Shown: positions 39,580 to 55,664 of the stretch, piece by piece
Layout: each line of letters opens with the position of its first letter
Numbering within the stretch: position 1 is the first letter of the stretch
Origin: Acidiferrobacterales bacterium
Lineage (GTDB): Bacteria > Pseudomonadota > Gammaproteobacteria > Arenicellales > JAJDZL01
NCBI GenBank assembly: GCA_028820695.1
Contig: JAPPIB010000057.1
Span: 1 to 64,000, forward strand
DNA: 64,000 bases
Direction: 5' to 3'
Made by a program: the position numbers and the translations under genes
Notes under the pieces: generated by a model
What the model was told of the DNA's origin: nothing
What the model saw: the letters and a program-made list of their open reading frames with translations, nothing else
The model's database searches: none

Positions 39580-40232
39580 GTTCACTCACAACAATCAATT
39601 TGCAGGTGGTGGCAAAATGCGCACAACTGTGTTGTGTTGCAAGTCGCCTCAAGTGCATACGCCGTCGCACAGACCGAAAATCCAGTCCGCTCCGCCGCCT
39701 TGAATCGATAGATGCTCACAACTTTTCCAGACCACCGCACTCCTGAAATCGCAAGGTCACGACGCAAACGCGAATTTACAGCCAATGACGCAACCAGTCA
39801 GCCTCACCGACTGACGCTGACCGGGGATAAATTGTGTTCGCACTTGGTTCGCGATCACGAACTGCAGTCGCTGCTGAGCGATCACTTTGAACCTCACTTG
39901 TGATCTGCTCGAGCGAAGCCCTGGAACAACGCTTCTTGCCGGTCAGCAAATCCCTCCCTGCGTGCTGGCATTATGATACGTCGGAATTCGCTGTGCCCGC
40001 AAATCTCACCATTTGACCTGCCCGCAAATACTCGCCCGGTCCGGCAGCGTGAGAGGAACCGTCAATAAGACTCAGTCGACAATCAGTCAAAACTGTCTCA
40101 CGCAATGGTCGCTACTGTGCAACAATATAAGGTCCGAAAGTTGCAACCGGATGCCAATCCGAAAATCCATACTACATGCGAAGTTGTTTGCCAGCCTCGT
40201 CCGACCCGCTGGCATGCAGGAGGTATACGATC
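39580..40232. other. Long intergenic region between nadC and the acyl-CoA ligase
   Basis: About 650 bases. Small open frames (for example 39712-39903 on plus and 39582-39785 on minus) have no recognisable homology or ribosome-binding site. The first 100 bases should hold the nadC promoter. A strong AGGAGGT ribosome-binding site for the ligase lies at its right end (about 40218-40224). Confidence 0.45.
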
Positions 40233-41792
40233 ATGTCTCACGATATTTGGAATATTTTCAGTCCGCGCCTGAAATCAAATGCACCAAAAACCGCCTGGAT
40301 TCGCAGACAGCGAGATGCACAATCCCTTTCGTATACGTATGGAATGGTGCACCAATCTGCGCTGCATATGGCAGCCCGCCTGCGCGAGCATGGTGTTTCG
40401 CAAGGAGATGTTGTTTCCGTAATCGGACCGAACGGTATTGAATGGGGCGTTGCCGCCTTCGCAGCATGGCGGGTTGGTGCGATTCTGGCCCCGGTCCACA
40501 TCGGTTACAGCGAGGAAGACATCCGCACCCAGATCACAGCATTGAGTCCCAAGTTGATCATGGCACACGAGGCAGACTCAAAACTCTCGGGTGTCGACAC
40601 ACCCCAGATTGCGATTGAGATTACAAGTGAACTCTCGGCCGCAGAGGAACAGGTTGCCAGCAACAATCTGAGCTCAGAAGAGGCGGTGCGAATCTACACT
40701 TCAGGCAGTACGGGCTCGCCCAAGATTGTCCGGCTTTCGCATCGCAACCTGTCGTCAAACGTGATTGCCTGCTCGAAAATCGTTGAGATCGATCACAATG
40801 ACAGATTTCTCAGTCTGCTGCCGCTCTCACACACATTTGAAATGGTGGGTGGGATGTTACTGCCGCTTTACTGCGGATCGTCGATCGCATTGCCCAAAGT
40901 GCTGACCGCACAGGAGGTGCTGGCAGCCATGGCGGAAGAGAATGTATCAGTTGTATTGGCGGTTCCGCGGCTTTATCGCAATATCAAACGGGGCATGGAG
41001 CAGAAATTTCACAGCGGCAGTTTTCTGCTTCGGGGCTATGTTTCGCTGCTTGGCGCTTTGCCGATGAGTCTGAGAACCCGACTGAACGCGCCGTTGCGCA
41101 AGAAATTGAGTCCGAATCTTCGCTACTGGGTCAGCGGCGGCGCCCGACTTGATCCGGTCATCGCACAGTTCTTCCGCGATCTGGGGATCAGTCTCAGGCA
41201 GGGATATGGATTGACAGAGACATCTCCGGTTGTCTGCGTTCAGGAGGCATTTCCGGACAACCTCGACAGTGTGGGTTATGCGATTGAAGGCGTAACCGTC
41301 AAGATTGACAATCCTGATGAGCTGGGAAGCGGTGAGGTGCTGGTCAAGGGGGACAATGTCATGCTGGGATATTCCGATGAGTCAGCGACGCAGGAAGTGA
41401 TGACCGATGGGTGGTTTCGAACCGGCGATCTGGGAAGACTTGACAGTTCCGGAAATCTGAGTCTTACCGGCCGAATCAAGAGAACCATCATCACCGAGGG
41501 CGGCAAGAATGTGTATCCGGAAGAGCTTGAATCACTGCTTGAGCGCTATCCGGATGTCAAGGAGGCCGGGATTGTTGAATTCGATAATCGTCCCTGTGCC
41601 GTGTTTGCCATGGAAAATCCCGAAACCGGCGCTGCACGGGCAAAACAGATTCTGAAGGACTTCAACACCAAGGCATCTGCCCACAATCACATTACCCGAT
41701 GCGCAGTGGTCGAGGACTTGCCGAAGACACCGCTTGGCAAGACCGCACTGTCCAAACTCCCCGAAGTGTTCGAGTCTTACGAAGTACGCTGA
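40233..41792 (+). CDS. AMP-forming acyl-CoA synthetase
   Basis: Activates a carboxylic acid, probably a fatty acid, as acyl-AMP and then acyl-CoA. The 519-residue protein has the AMP-binding motif IYTSGSTGSPKIVRLSHRN, YGLTETSPVV, GWFRTGDLGRLD and the C-terminal hinge GRIKRTIITEGGKNVYPEELE. ATG 40233 is preceded by AGGAGGT at ideal spacing. An in-frame extension to 40176 is excluded. The substrate chain length cannot be read from sequence. The clpB gene follows on the same strand with its own promoter. Confidence 0.9.
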   Translation: MSHDIWNIFSPRLKSNAPKTAWIRRQRDAQSLSYTYGMVHQSALHMAARLREHGVSQGDVVSVIGPNGIEWGVAAFAAWRVGAILAPVHIGYSEEDIRTQITALSPKLIMAHEADSKLSGVDTPQIAIEITSELSAAEEQVASNNLSSEEAVRIYTSGSTGSPKIVRLSHRNLSSNVIACSKIVEIDHNDRFLSLLPLSHTFEMVGGMLLPLYCGSSIALPKVLTAQEVLAAMAEENVSVVLAVPRLYRNIKRGMEQKFHSGSFLLRGYVSLLGALPMSLRTRLNAPLRKKLSPNLRYWVSGGARLDPVIAQFFRDLGISLRQGYGLTETSPVVCVQEAFPDNLDSVGYAIEGVTVKIDNPDELGSGEVLVKGDNVMLGYSDESATQEVMTDGWFRTGDLGRLDSSGNLSLTGRIKRTIITEGGKNVYPEELESLLERYPDVKEAGIVEFDNRPCAVFAMENPETGAARAKQILKDFNTKASAHNHITRCAVVEDLPKTPLGKTALSKLPEVFESYEVR

Positions 41793-41893
41793 ACGGACAA
41801 TCCAGGTGGGTTACGTCCGCGCAAGCCCATGCTTGTGCGATTTCCACAGGCGCAATCCAAAGCTTGGCGATCAGTTTCGACTCCGCATCGAAT

Positions 41894-41921
41894 ATTGAAA
41901 TTCCCGGATTCGCCCCCATTT
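41894..41921 (+). promoter_or_regulatory. Heat-shock (sigma-32) promoter of clpB
   Basis: ATTGAAA (41894-41900) and CCCCATTT (41914-41921) are separated by 13 bases, closely matching the sigma-32 consensus CTTGAAA-N11-16-CCCCATNT. The predicted start site near 41929 gives a leader of about 36 bases to the clpB ATG at 41965. Confidence 0.85.
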
Positions 41922-41964
41922 TTTGTTGCATGGACAGAATTCCGAATTTGGTCGGGCAAACGAT

Positions 41965-44559
41965 ATGAATCCAGAAAAGTTCACCACAAAACTGCAGCAT
42001 GCACTGGCTGATGCCCAGAGTCTGGCGATTGGACGGGATCATCAGTTCATCGATCCGGCGCACCTGGTGGTGGCCATGCTGGACCAGAAAGGTGGCACAG
42101 TTCATCATCTGCTGACGCAGAGCAATGTGAGGATGCCGCAGCTTCGAACTGAGCTCGGCAATTATCTCGATGGACTCGCGACAGTGAGCGGAAGTGATGG
42201 ACAGGTCCACCTGTCGCAGGATCTCGCAAGACTCCTGAACGGGGCTGATGCGCTATCCCAGAAAAGAGGTGATCAGTTCATTTCCAGTGAGATGGTTGCG
42301 CTGAGTGCTGTTGACAGCAAGCACAAAGTCGGGAAGATATTGCGCGATGCGGGTGCTGACGGGAAGATTCTGGAAGCGAAAATCGATCAGATGCGCGGAG
42401 GTCAGGCTGTCAGTGATGCCGGCAGCGAAGAGCAGTATCGGGCACTTGAGAAGTATACGATCGATGTAACCGAACGGGCCCGGCTGGGAAAGCTGGATCC
42501 GGTGATCGGCCGGGACGACGAGATTCGGCGCACCATTCAGGTACTGCAGCGTCGAACGAAGAACAACCCGGTGTTGATTGGCGAGCCTGGTGTTGGCAAG
42601 ACCGCGATTGTCGAAGGACTTGCTCAACGAATCTCGGACGATGAGGTGCCGGAAATCCTGAAAGGCAAGCGTTTGCTATCGCTTGACCTTGGCACATTGA
42701 TTGCCGGAACCAAGTTCCGCGGCGAGTTTGAGGAGCGGCTCAAGGCCCTGCTCAACGAACTGACCCGTCAGGAAGGGGAGATCATCCTTTTTGTCGATGA
42801 GCTTCATATGATGGTTGGTGCAGGCAAGGCGGAAGGCTCGATGGACGCTGGAAACATGCTGAAGCCCGCGTTGGCTCGCGGTGAGTTGCATTGTATCGGT
42901 GCGACAACGCTTGATGAATATCGCAAGCATGTCGAGAAGGATGCGGCGCTCGAGCGCCGTTTCCAGAAGATCATTGTCCAGGAACCCAGCATGGAAAGCA
43001 CTATTGCGATTCTTCGCGGCATCAAGGAAAAGTACGAGGTCCACCATGGCGTGGATATCACAGACCCGGCAATTGTCGCAGCAGCCCGACTCTCCCATCG
43101 CTACATCACCGATCGAAACCTGCCGGATAAGGCGATTGATCTGGTCGATGAGGCCGCCAGCCGGATACGAATCGAGATTGACTCAAAACCGGATGCGCTG
43201 GACCGGCTTGACCGAAAGATCATCCAGCTGAAAATTGAGCGGGAAGCCCTGAAAAACGAAACCGATCAGGCTTCCAGGACCAGACTCGAGAAATTGGAAA
43301 GTGAACTTGATCGCCTTTCGGGTGAGTATTCCGAACTCGAACAGCTGTGGTTTGGTGAGAAGTCCGCTGTCATGAGCTCACAGCACATCATGGAACAGCT
43401 TGATGCCGCACGAATTGAGGCTGGCAATGCGCAGCGGGCGGGAGATCTGGATCGCTTGGCGAAACTCACCTATCAGACCATTCCGGAGCTGGAACAGCAA
43501 CTGGAGAGCAGTCGCTCAGAAGATGATCGGGAGTTTGAGTTGCTGAGAAGCAGTGTGACTGAAGAGGAAATCGCACAAGTGGTTTCATCCGCCACTGGAA
43601 TTCCTGTCAGCAGAATGCTCGAGGGGGAGAAATCGAAACTGTTGCGGATGGAACAGGAACTAGGTCGGCGCGTCGTCGGTCAGAAAGCCGCAGTCGGCAG
43701 TGTTTCCGATGCGATCCGGCGATCTCGCACCGGTTTGTCGGATCCTGATCAGCCGTATGGAACATTCCTGTTTCTGGGGCCCACAGGGGTCGGCAAGACT
43801 GAACTGTGCAAGGCACTGGCACAATTCCTGTTCGATACCGAAGATGCGTTGATTCGAATTGACATGTCCGAGTTCATGGAAAAGCACTCAGTTGCGAGAC
43901 TGATCGGTGCGCCACCCGGCTATGTCGGCTATGAAGAGGGAGGACATCTCACCGAACTGGTGCGCCGCCGCCCGTATTGCGTCATCCTTTTGGATGAGAT
44001 CGAGAAAGCCCATTCCGATGTGTTCAACATTCTGCTGCAGGTACTGGACGATGGACGGCTGACCGATGGTCATGGACGTACGGTTGACTTTCGCAACACG
44101 GTTGTTGTCATGACTTCCAATCTTGGATCGGACCTGATCCAGGAAATGACCGGCGATACGCCCTACAGGAAAATAAAACGCGCTGTGATGAATACGGTGG
44201 TGCGGAATTTCCGCCCCGAGTTCATCAATCGCATCGACGACATCATCATGTTCCAGCCGCTTACACGCAAGAACATTGACGACATCGCACGAATTCAGAT
44301 AAGTCTGCTTCAGGATCGGCTTGCCGATCAGGATGTACATCTGAAGCTGACCGAAGAGGTGGTCGGATTTATTGCGACGACGGGATTCGATCCGGTTTAT
44401 GGGGCGCGACCCCTGAAAAGAGCGATCCGGACCCGACTGGAAAATCCACTCGCCAAGGAACTTCTTTCCGGACAATTCGCTGCAGGTGACGAGGTTGAGG
44501 TGAGTTTGAACGAGGGCAAGGTCAGGTTCGCAAAGTCACAGCTTCCGGTTGAGGTATGA
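41965..44559 (+). CDS. clpB: ATP-dependent disaggregase ClpB
   Basis: Hexameric AAA+ chaperone that extracts polypeptides from aggregates together with DnaK. It has 864 residues. The N-domain has two Clp repeats (about 1-150). NBD1 has Walker A GEPGVGKT near residue 206. The coiled-coil M-domain (about 410-530) distinguishes ClpB from ClpA. NBD2 has GPTGVGKT near residue 606. ATG 41965 matches the family start ([18 protein letters not shown]); an extension to 41923 would begin inside the promoter leader. A sigma-32 promoter lies just upstream. Confidence 0.97.
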   Translation: MNPEKFTTKLQHALADAQSLAIGRDHQFIDPAHLVVAMLDQKGGTVHHLLTQSNVRMPQLRTELGNYLDGLATVSGSDGQVHLSQDLARLLNGADALSQKRGDQFISSEMVALSAVDSKHKVGKILRDAGADGKILEAKIDQMRGGQAVSDAGSEEQYRALEKYTIDVTERARLGKLDPVIGRDDEIRRTIQVLQRRTKNNPVLIGEPGVGKTAIVEGLAQRISDDEVPEILKGKRLLSLDLGTLIAGTKFRGEFEERLKALLNELTRQEGEIILFVDELHMMVGAGKAEGSMDAGNMLKPALARGELHCIGATTLDEYRKHVEKDAALERRFQKIIVQEPSMESTIAILRGIKEKYEVHHGVDITDPAIVAAARLSHRYITDRNLPDKAIDLVDEAASRIRIEIDSKPDALDRLDRKIIQLKIEREALKNETDQASRTRLEKLESELDRLSGEYSELEQLWFGEKSAVMSSQHIMEQLDAARIEAGNAQRAGDLDRLAKLTYQTIPELEQQLESSRSEDDREFELLRSSVTEEEIAQVVSSATGIPVSRMLEGEKSKLLRMEQELGRRVVGQKAAVGSVSDAIRRSRTGLSDPDQPYGTFLFLGPTGVGKTELCKALAQFLFDTEDALIRIDMSEFMEKHSVARLIGAPPGYVGYEEGGHLTELVRRRPYCVILLDEIEKAHSDVFNILLQVLDDGRLTDGHGRTVDFRNTVVVMTSNLGSDLIQEMTGDTPYRKIKRAVMNTVVRNFRPEFINRIDDIIMFQPLTRKNIDDIARIQISLLQDRLADQDVHLKLTEEVVGFIATTGFDPVYGARPLKRAIRTRLENPLAKELLSGQFAAGDEVEVSLNEGKVRFAKSQLPVEV

Positions 44560-44587
44560 GACACCATCAGCTTGACCGCCGATCGAA

Positions 44588-45496
44588 ATGGTGAGAACCT
44601 CAATTCCATTTCAGCTAGCCGATGAGTTCGAATACGGGGAACTTCACGAGGTTTCTCCCCTGATCAGACGGATCGTAGCGAAAAATCCAAGCAAGTTTAC
44701 CTATCTGGGAACCGGGACCTATATCGTGGGGCGCGGCGAAGTCGCTGTCATTGACCCTGGACCGCGACTGGAAAGTCACATCAGGGCAATCGCGGAAAGC
44801 CTGTCAGACGAGACAATCACGCACATCCTCGTGACGCATACTCATAGCGATCACTCTCCCGCAGCCCGACCCTTGCAGTCAATCTGCGGTGCGCCGGTTT
44901 ACGGGTTCAGCACAAGACCCGCGGAAAACGACATTGAGGTGTCGGAGCGATTGGAAGAGGACGTCGACCATGCGTTCCATCCTGATATTGCGGTGAAAGA
45001 TGGGGATTTGCTGCGCACTGAGCAGTGGACTTTGCAATGTGTCCACACGCCAGGCCACATGTCCAATCATATGTGCTATCGGCTGCTGGAAGAAAAGGCG
45101 CTTTTTTCCGGCGATCACGTTATGGGGTGGTCGACCACTGTCATCATACCGCCCGACGGTTCGATGTCGGACTATCTGGCAAGTCTCAGGATGTTGCTGG
45201 ATTGTGACGATCAAATCTATTATCCGACGCATGGACCGCCCATCAGGCAACCGCATGAATTCTTGCACGCGTGCATTGAACACCGGCGACAGCGTGAGTT
45301 ACAGATACTGGAGTGTCTGCAAAATGGCTTGTCGGACGTTATGGAAATGGTGCCCGTGGTTTACCGGGACACCGATGTGTCACTGCATGCACCGGCAGCC
45401 AGGTCTTTGTTCGCAACCATCATCAAGTTGTGGGAAGAGGGCACGGTGACTTGCCAGGGCGCGCCGGCATTGGACAAGAAATACCGGTTGGCCTGA
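44588..45496 (+). CDS. Metallo-beta-lactamase fold hydrolase, LACTB2-like
   Basis: A 302-residue hydrolase with the zinc-binding motif THTHSDHS, a second histidine in HTPGHMSNHMCY, an aspartate in FSGDHVMGW and a final histidine in YPTHGPP. The C-terminal winged-helix-like extension fits the LACTB2 group, which includes RNA endonucleases and thioesterase-like enzymes. The substrate is not known. It starts 28 bases after clpB and may be co-transcribed. It converges on hemE with 15 bases between. Confidence 0.86.
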   Translation: MVRTSIPFQLADEFEYGELHEVSPLIRRIVAKNPSKFTYLGTGTYIVGRGEVAVIDPGPRLESHIRAIAESLSDETITHILVTHTHSDHSPAARPLQSICGAPVYGFSTRPAENDIEVSERLEEDVDHAFHPDIAVKDGDLLRTEQWTLQCVHTPGHMSNHMCYRLLEEKALFSGDHVMGWSTTVIIPPDGSMSDYLASLRMLLDCDDQIYYPTHGPPIRQPHEFLHACIEHRRQRELQILECLQNGLSDVMEMVPVVYRDTDVSLHAPAARSLFATIIKLWEEGTVTCQGAPALDKKYRLA

Positions 45497-45511
45497 GCCC
45501 CCGGTCGGGTA

Positions 45512-46567
45512 TCAGTGAAACTGCGGGCTGATGCGGGCGACTGCATCGACCAGCACCGACACCTTATTTGGGTCGATGTCGGGTTTGATTCCATGTCCGA
45601 GATTGAATATGTGGCCATTGCCAGGCCCGAATGACTCAAGTATTCCAGTCACCTGCTGTTCGATCTGCTCGTCGCTGAGTCTGAGTGAATCCGGATTCAG
45701 GTTGCCCTGAATGGCGGTCCTGTCGCCGACTCTGCGCCGGGCGTCACCGATATCGACAGTCCAGTCAATACCAATGGCGCTGCACCCGGCATCCGCCATA
45801 TTCTCAAGCCACTTTCCTCCGCCCTTGGTGAAAAGTATCGTGGGAATTCCGGGCGTCTGTATCGACAGTTCCTCGACGATTCGCTGCATGTAACGCAACG
45901 ACAGATCCAGATATTGGGGGGTGTCAAGCAGCCCGCCCCAGGTATCGAAAATCATGAGTGCCGAGGCGCCGGCTCTGGCTTTGGCCGCGAGATATTCAGC
46001 GGCCGACCGTGCGAGGATATCAAGCAATTGATGCAAGTCTGCGGTCTGAGACTTCGCAAAAGCCAGAATTTTCCCAAAGTCAGTCTTGGAACGACCTTCT
46101 ATCATGTAGACTGCGAGTGTCCAAGGGCTTCCGGAGAATCCGATCAGTGGGACCGCACCATCGAGACTGCTTGCCGTTGTGCGCACAGCGTCCATCACAT
46201 AACCCAGATCGTCTTCCGGGTCAGGGCGCACAAGTTTTCTGATGTCAGCCCCCGACGTGATTGGATTTTCGAATACCGGCCCGACCGACTCCTCCATTCT
46301 GAGCCCAAGTCCCATGGCATCTGGAATGACCAGAATGTCGGAAAAGATAATCGCAGCATCGAGATCATATCGTCTGAGCGGTTGCAGTGTGACTTCGCAA
46401 GCCAGTTCCGGTGTTCGGCACAGAGTAAGAAAATCGCCGGCCTGGCGCCGCGTTTGCCGGTATTCAGGCAGATATCGGCCGGCCTGGCGCATGATCCATA
46501 CCGGTGTGCGATCCGTGTCCTGTCTTTTCAGGGCGCGCAAGAAGCGGTCGTTTTTCGGTAATGTCAT
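45512..46567 (-). CDS. hemE: Uroporphyrinogen decarboxylase
   Basis: Removes four acetate carboxyls from uroporphyrinogen III to give coproporphyrinogen III. The signature [16 protein letters not shown] with substrate-binding Arg27 and Arg31 is present, with [14 protein letters not shown] and [16 protein letters not shown]. It has 351 residues from ATG 46567; a TTG two codons earlier is also in frame. It is the last gene of gltB-gltD-pyrF-hemE. The gltBD-hemE linkage is also found in other gammaproteobacteria such as Pseudomonas. Confidence 0.96.
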   Translation of the reverse strand: MTLPKNDRFLRALKRQDTDRTPVWIMRQAGRYLPEYRQTRRQAGDFLTLCRTPELACEVTLQPLRRYDLDAAIIFSDILVIPDAMGLGLRMEESVGPVFENPITSGADIRKLVRPDPEDDLGYVMDAVRTTASSLDGAVPLIGFSGSPWTLAVYMIEGRSKTDFGKILAFAKSQTADLHQLLDILARSAAEYLAAKARAGASALMIFDTWGGLLDTPQYLDLSLRYMQRIVEELSIQTPGIPTILFTKGGGKWLENMADAGCSAIGIDWTVDIGDARRRVGDRTAIQGNLNPDSLRLSDEQIEQQVTGILESFGPGNGHIFNLGHGIKPDIDPNKVSVLVDAVARISPQFH

Positions 46568-46578
46568 CGGCAATCAGA

Positions 46579-47286
46579 TCAGCTTTCAGCCAACGCATCC
46601 GCGATTTCATTCTGGAATTGTGCCGCAGCCCGGGCAGGATCGGATGCATCGCGAATTGGTCGGCCGACGACCACGTAGTCGGCACCGGCGTCAAGCGCAC
46701 CCTTGACCGTCATCACGCGTTTCTGATCATTGAAGCTGCCACCCTCGCGACGGATGCCCGGCGTTACAATTCTCAATCTGGCGTCTGCCTGCTGACGGAT
46801 GACCGCCGCCTCGCGAGGGGAAGCGACCACACCGCCACAACCCAGCCTCTCGGCATTTTTCGCCCGTGTCCTGACGAGATCCTCAAGGCTCATACTGACG
46901 CCCATGCCTGCCAGACTGTCCTGATCCATGCTCGTCAGGACAGTGACTGCCAATATTGAAATCCCGTCAGATGCCTCGACTGCGGCTTCCATGATCTGCT
47001 CATCGCCGTGCACAGTGACAAATGTGATCCCCAGTCCGTTGAGATTGCGAACAGCCCGAAAGACTGTTGCGGGTACGTCAAACAGCTTGAAGTCTGCAAA
47101 TACCTTGTGGCCGCGCCCGATCAGGGACTCGATCAGATCGACGCCGGTACCACTTGAGAACAGCTCCAGGCCGACCTTGAAGAAATTGACGTGACCCTCG
47201 ATTCTGTCAGCCAGTTCCAACGCCTGGGTGCCTGTCGGTAAATCCAAGGCGACGATCAGGCGGTCGCGGGTTGGAATTTCGGCCAT
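46579..47286 (-). CDS. pyrF: Orotidine-5'-phosphate decarboxylase
   Basis: Last step of UMP synthesis. The 235-residue protein shows IVALDLPTG at the N-terminus and the catalytic DFKLFD (Asp65, Lys67, Asp70). TPGIR and the phosphate-binding YVVVGRPI near the C-terminus complete the fold. It lies 20 bases after gltD and 11 before hemE on the same strand, so the genes probably share a transcript. Confidence 0.96.
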   Translation of the reverse strand: MAEIPTRDRLIVALDLPTGTQALELADRIEGHVNFFKVGLELFSSGTGVDLIESLIGRGHKVFADFKLFDVPATVFRAVRNLNGLGITFVTVHGDEQIMEAAVEASDGISILAVTVLTSMDQDSLAGMGVSMSLEDLVRTRAKNAERLGCGGVVASPREAAVIRQQADARLRIVTPGIRREGGSFNDQKRVMTVKGALDAGADYVVVGRPIRDASDPARAAAQFQNEIADALAES

Positions 47287-47306
47287 GAGGGGGTGTCCGT
47301 CCTGAG

Positions 47307-53199
<5,893 letters not shown>

Positions 53200-53620
53200 G
53201 GAATAAGTCAGTCCCTTTGCCCGATGATCCAGCGGCGAATGCAGCCGTGATGGGCGTGCTATTCAATACTTGGCGGTCAGATGCTATGAAAATGTCACGC
53301 GTTCCGCTTACATTCAACCTATCAAGTATAACGATTGAGAGGTGAATTCGGAAATGATTTCACTCGCTCATTCCGCATTACCGAATCATCCGCGGCTGGA
53401 AAATAACCGGTGGAAGTGTATTTGCAGTGCAGTTGCATTTATTAAATTCACAATATCAACTGCTTAGGTCAAATAAAGTTATACTTCGGCCGGGTCGGCA
53501 TGCTCGTTTAAGAAAAAGCCACCTGTCGCTGAACCTCAACGCGATCGCAAAACGAATGAATCAGGAAACGAAAAATGAACAGGATTGGCCATGTACTAAC
53601 ATGCGATTGCTGAACAGGGA
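53200..53620. other. Intergenic region between gltB and the SulP gene
   Basis: About 420 bases, AT-richer than the flanking genes. It should carry the gltB promoter. A TATACT on the minus strand (53330-53325) is the best -10 candidate but lacks a good -35. No gene or terminator was recognised. Confidence 0.4.
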
Positions 53621-55267
53621 TCAATTCATTGACGACCTGAGCATCTGTCTTGCCAGCTGGTGGGCGCCTTCCAGGTCATCTACGATATTTTCGTCCGGAA
53701 CAAGTTTCAGTACGTTCAGTGACGTCATGGTCCTGAAGACAGAGTCGGCGAAGCCGCACATGACGATTTGGATATTGTCCTGAGTGGCCACTTCGGTGAG
53801 TTTCTCAATCACCAGGGCAATGTCATCGTCGACAAATTGAGTCTTGGTGAAGTCAAAAATAATGATCTCATGATCCTTGATATCTTCGGTGACACTGTTG
53901 ACCAGTTTTGTTTTGGAAGCGATTGAAAGGATTCCGCTCAGACGGACCAGCACTGTACGCGTGGAAAAGGGGTCAAGTTTCGAGGTTGACGCATCCTCAT
54001 CAAACAGTTGCAGGTCAAGTATGGCTGCCGAAGTCACACTGTCCAGCTCGAATCGCTCGATTGTCCGGGCATGTGACATGGCTGCAGCGATCAGGCCAAG
54101 GGCGATGGCGGGCAGCAGGTCAACAAAAACAGTCAGGCCGAAAGTCAGCAAAAGTATGACCATTCTGGGACGCTGGATCCGATGAATACGATTGACAATT
54201 CTCCAATCGATGACGTCCCAGCCGACCTTGATCAAAATGCCCGACAATGCGGCGAGCGGTATCGGTTCCACGACGTCACTGATCACCAATACGATCAGCA
54301 CGAGTATGATCGCATAGGAAAGACCGGATACAGCGGTACTGGCGCCGGCGCGGATATTGGCCGCTGTTCCGGGTGGGGATCCGGAACCCGGCAGACCTCC
54401 GACAAGTCCTGCCGCTATATTTCCGATTCCCTGTCCGATCAGTTCGCGACTGGGTTTGTGCCGGGTTCCCGTCATGGTATCCGCCATGACTGCTGAAATC
54501 AGGCTTTCAACCGACGCGATCATAGCCAGAATGAATGCCAGTTCGACTGACGCCCACAGAAGATCGAGTCCCGGGAAAAATAACTGCAGTTGCGGCAATC
54601 CGCTAGGGATTTCTCCGATCACAGGTGAGTCGGGGAACCATAGAACAGCACTCAGGGTTGCCACAGTCAGGGCCACCAACGGGGCTGGCAGGTATTTTCC
54701 CAGTCTTGCCGGCCAGAAAATGGAAATACCCAGTGCAACCAAGCCGACGATCAGGGCGTCGACATTGGTCACCCCAATCAATTCGGTCAGCATATGCAGG
54801 GATTCCACAACTTCCGATACGGGCGCATGACCCAGCAACGGCAGCAGCTGAACAACGATGATGATCACACCGATTCCGGACATGAACCCTGAAACCACGA
54901 CTCTTGGCGCGTATTCGATATATTTTCCGACTCCCGACAACCCCAACAATATCTGGAAGAAGCCGGCTATCGAGACAATCGCAAACGCTTGATAAATGCT
55001 CTCGGCGTGGCTGGCGACGATGACTGCGATCGCGATCGCCACTGGCGCAGTGGGTCCTGAAATCTGGGTTGGCGTGCCTCCGAAAACAGCGGCGAAAAAT
55101 CCAACAGCAATCGCGCCGTAAATACCTGCGCTGGGTCCCAGACCGGTTGCGATACCGAATGCCAGCGACAAGGGGAGCAAGACCACTGATGCAGTCAGGC
55201 CGCCAAAAATATCCCCTTTCAATTTGGCAGGGCTATAGTTGCGCGGCAACAATGTATCAAATGCCAT
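53621..55267 (-). CDS. SulP family anion transporter with STAS domain
   Basis: Inner-membrane carrier of the SLC26/SulP family. ATG 55267 gives 548 residues. The SulP entry KLKGDIFGGLTASVVLLPLSLAFGIATG and the motif GGTPTQISGPTAPVAIAIAV lie in the first third, about 10-14 hydrophobic segments follow, and a cytoplasmic STAS domain occupies about the last 110 residues. The substrate could be sulfate or bicarbonate and cannot be told from sequence. A long in-frame extension to 55426 is polar and not SulP-like. It is divergent from the MmeI-like gene. Confidence 0.88.
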   Translation of the reverse strand: MAFDTLLPRNYSPAKLKGDIFGGLTASVVLLPLSLAFGIATGLGPSAGIYGAIAVGFFAAVFGGTPTQISGPTAPVAIAIAVIVASHAESIYQAFAIVSIAGFFQILLGLSGVGKYIEYAPRVVVSGFMSGIGVIIIVVQLLPLLGHAPVSEVVESLHMLTELIGVTNVDALIVGLVALGISIFWPARLGKYLPAPLVALTVATLSAVLWFPDSPVIGEIPSGLPQLQLFFPGLDLLWASVELAFILAMIASVESLISAVMADTMTGTRHKPSRELIGQGIGNIAAGLVGGLPGSGSPPGTAANIRAGASTAVSGLSYAIILVLIVLVISDVVEPIPLAALSGILIKVGWDVIDWRIVNRIHRIQRPRMVILLLTFGLTVFVDLLPAIALGLIAAAMSHARTIERFELDSVTSAAILDLQLFDEDASTSKLDPFSTRTVLVRLSGILSIASKTKLVNSVTEDIKDHEIIIFDFTKTQFVDDDIALVIEKLTEVATQDNIQIVMCGFADSVFRTMTSLNVLKLVPDENIVDDLEGAHQLARQMLRSSMN

Positions 55268-55664
55268 CAGTGCTGACTTCCTCAACCACTTGGAGTTACG
55301 AGTACCCGAAGGTGAATAAACGATTGCTGACGGTAAAAAAGATGAGTTACCCGCATCTGTCGGGGTGCCGAATACCTTGGATCGGTATTGTTGCCATTCA
55401 GTGGGCTGATTTGCGTCCGCAATCAATCTAATTTTAATACCTATCTTTATGGGAATTTACAAATCCGCGCGCGTCTGGCGGATCGGCACGCAAAACGGGA
55501 TGGTCACGTACGAGGCAATCGGTTTGGGACAGTTGTAAAATACCGGTTATGCAAGCGCATTTGAAGCTTCGTTACGCGCCTCGCCCTGACACCTCTCAAA
55601 GAATTGGCTGCGTAATGCCGCTATCTTGTGGAATTCACAACACGCACACAACAGACCAGCACCA

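Noticed and set aside
39582-39785. A 67-codon cysteine-containing minus-strand frame upstream of nadC
   Set aside because: No homology, no ribosome-binding site, and it runs into the nadC start region; likely chance.
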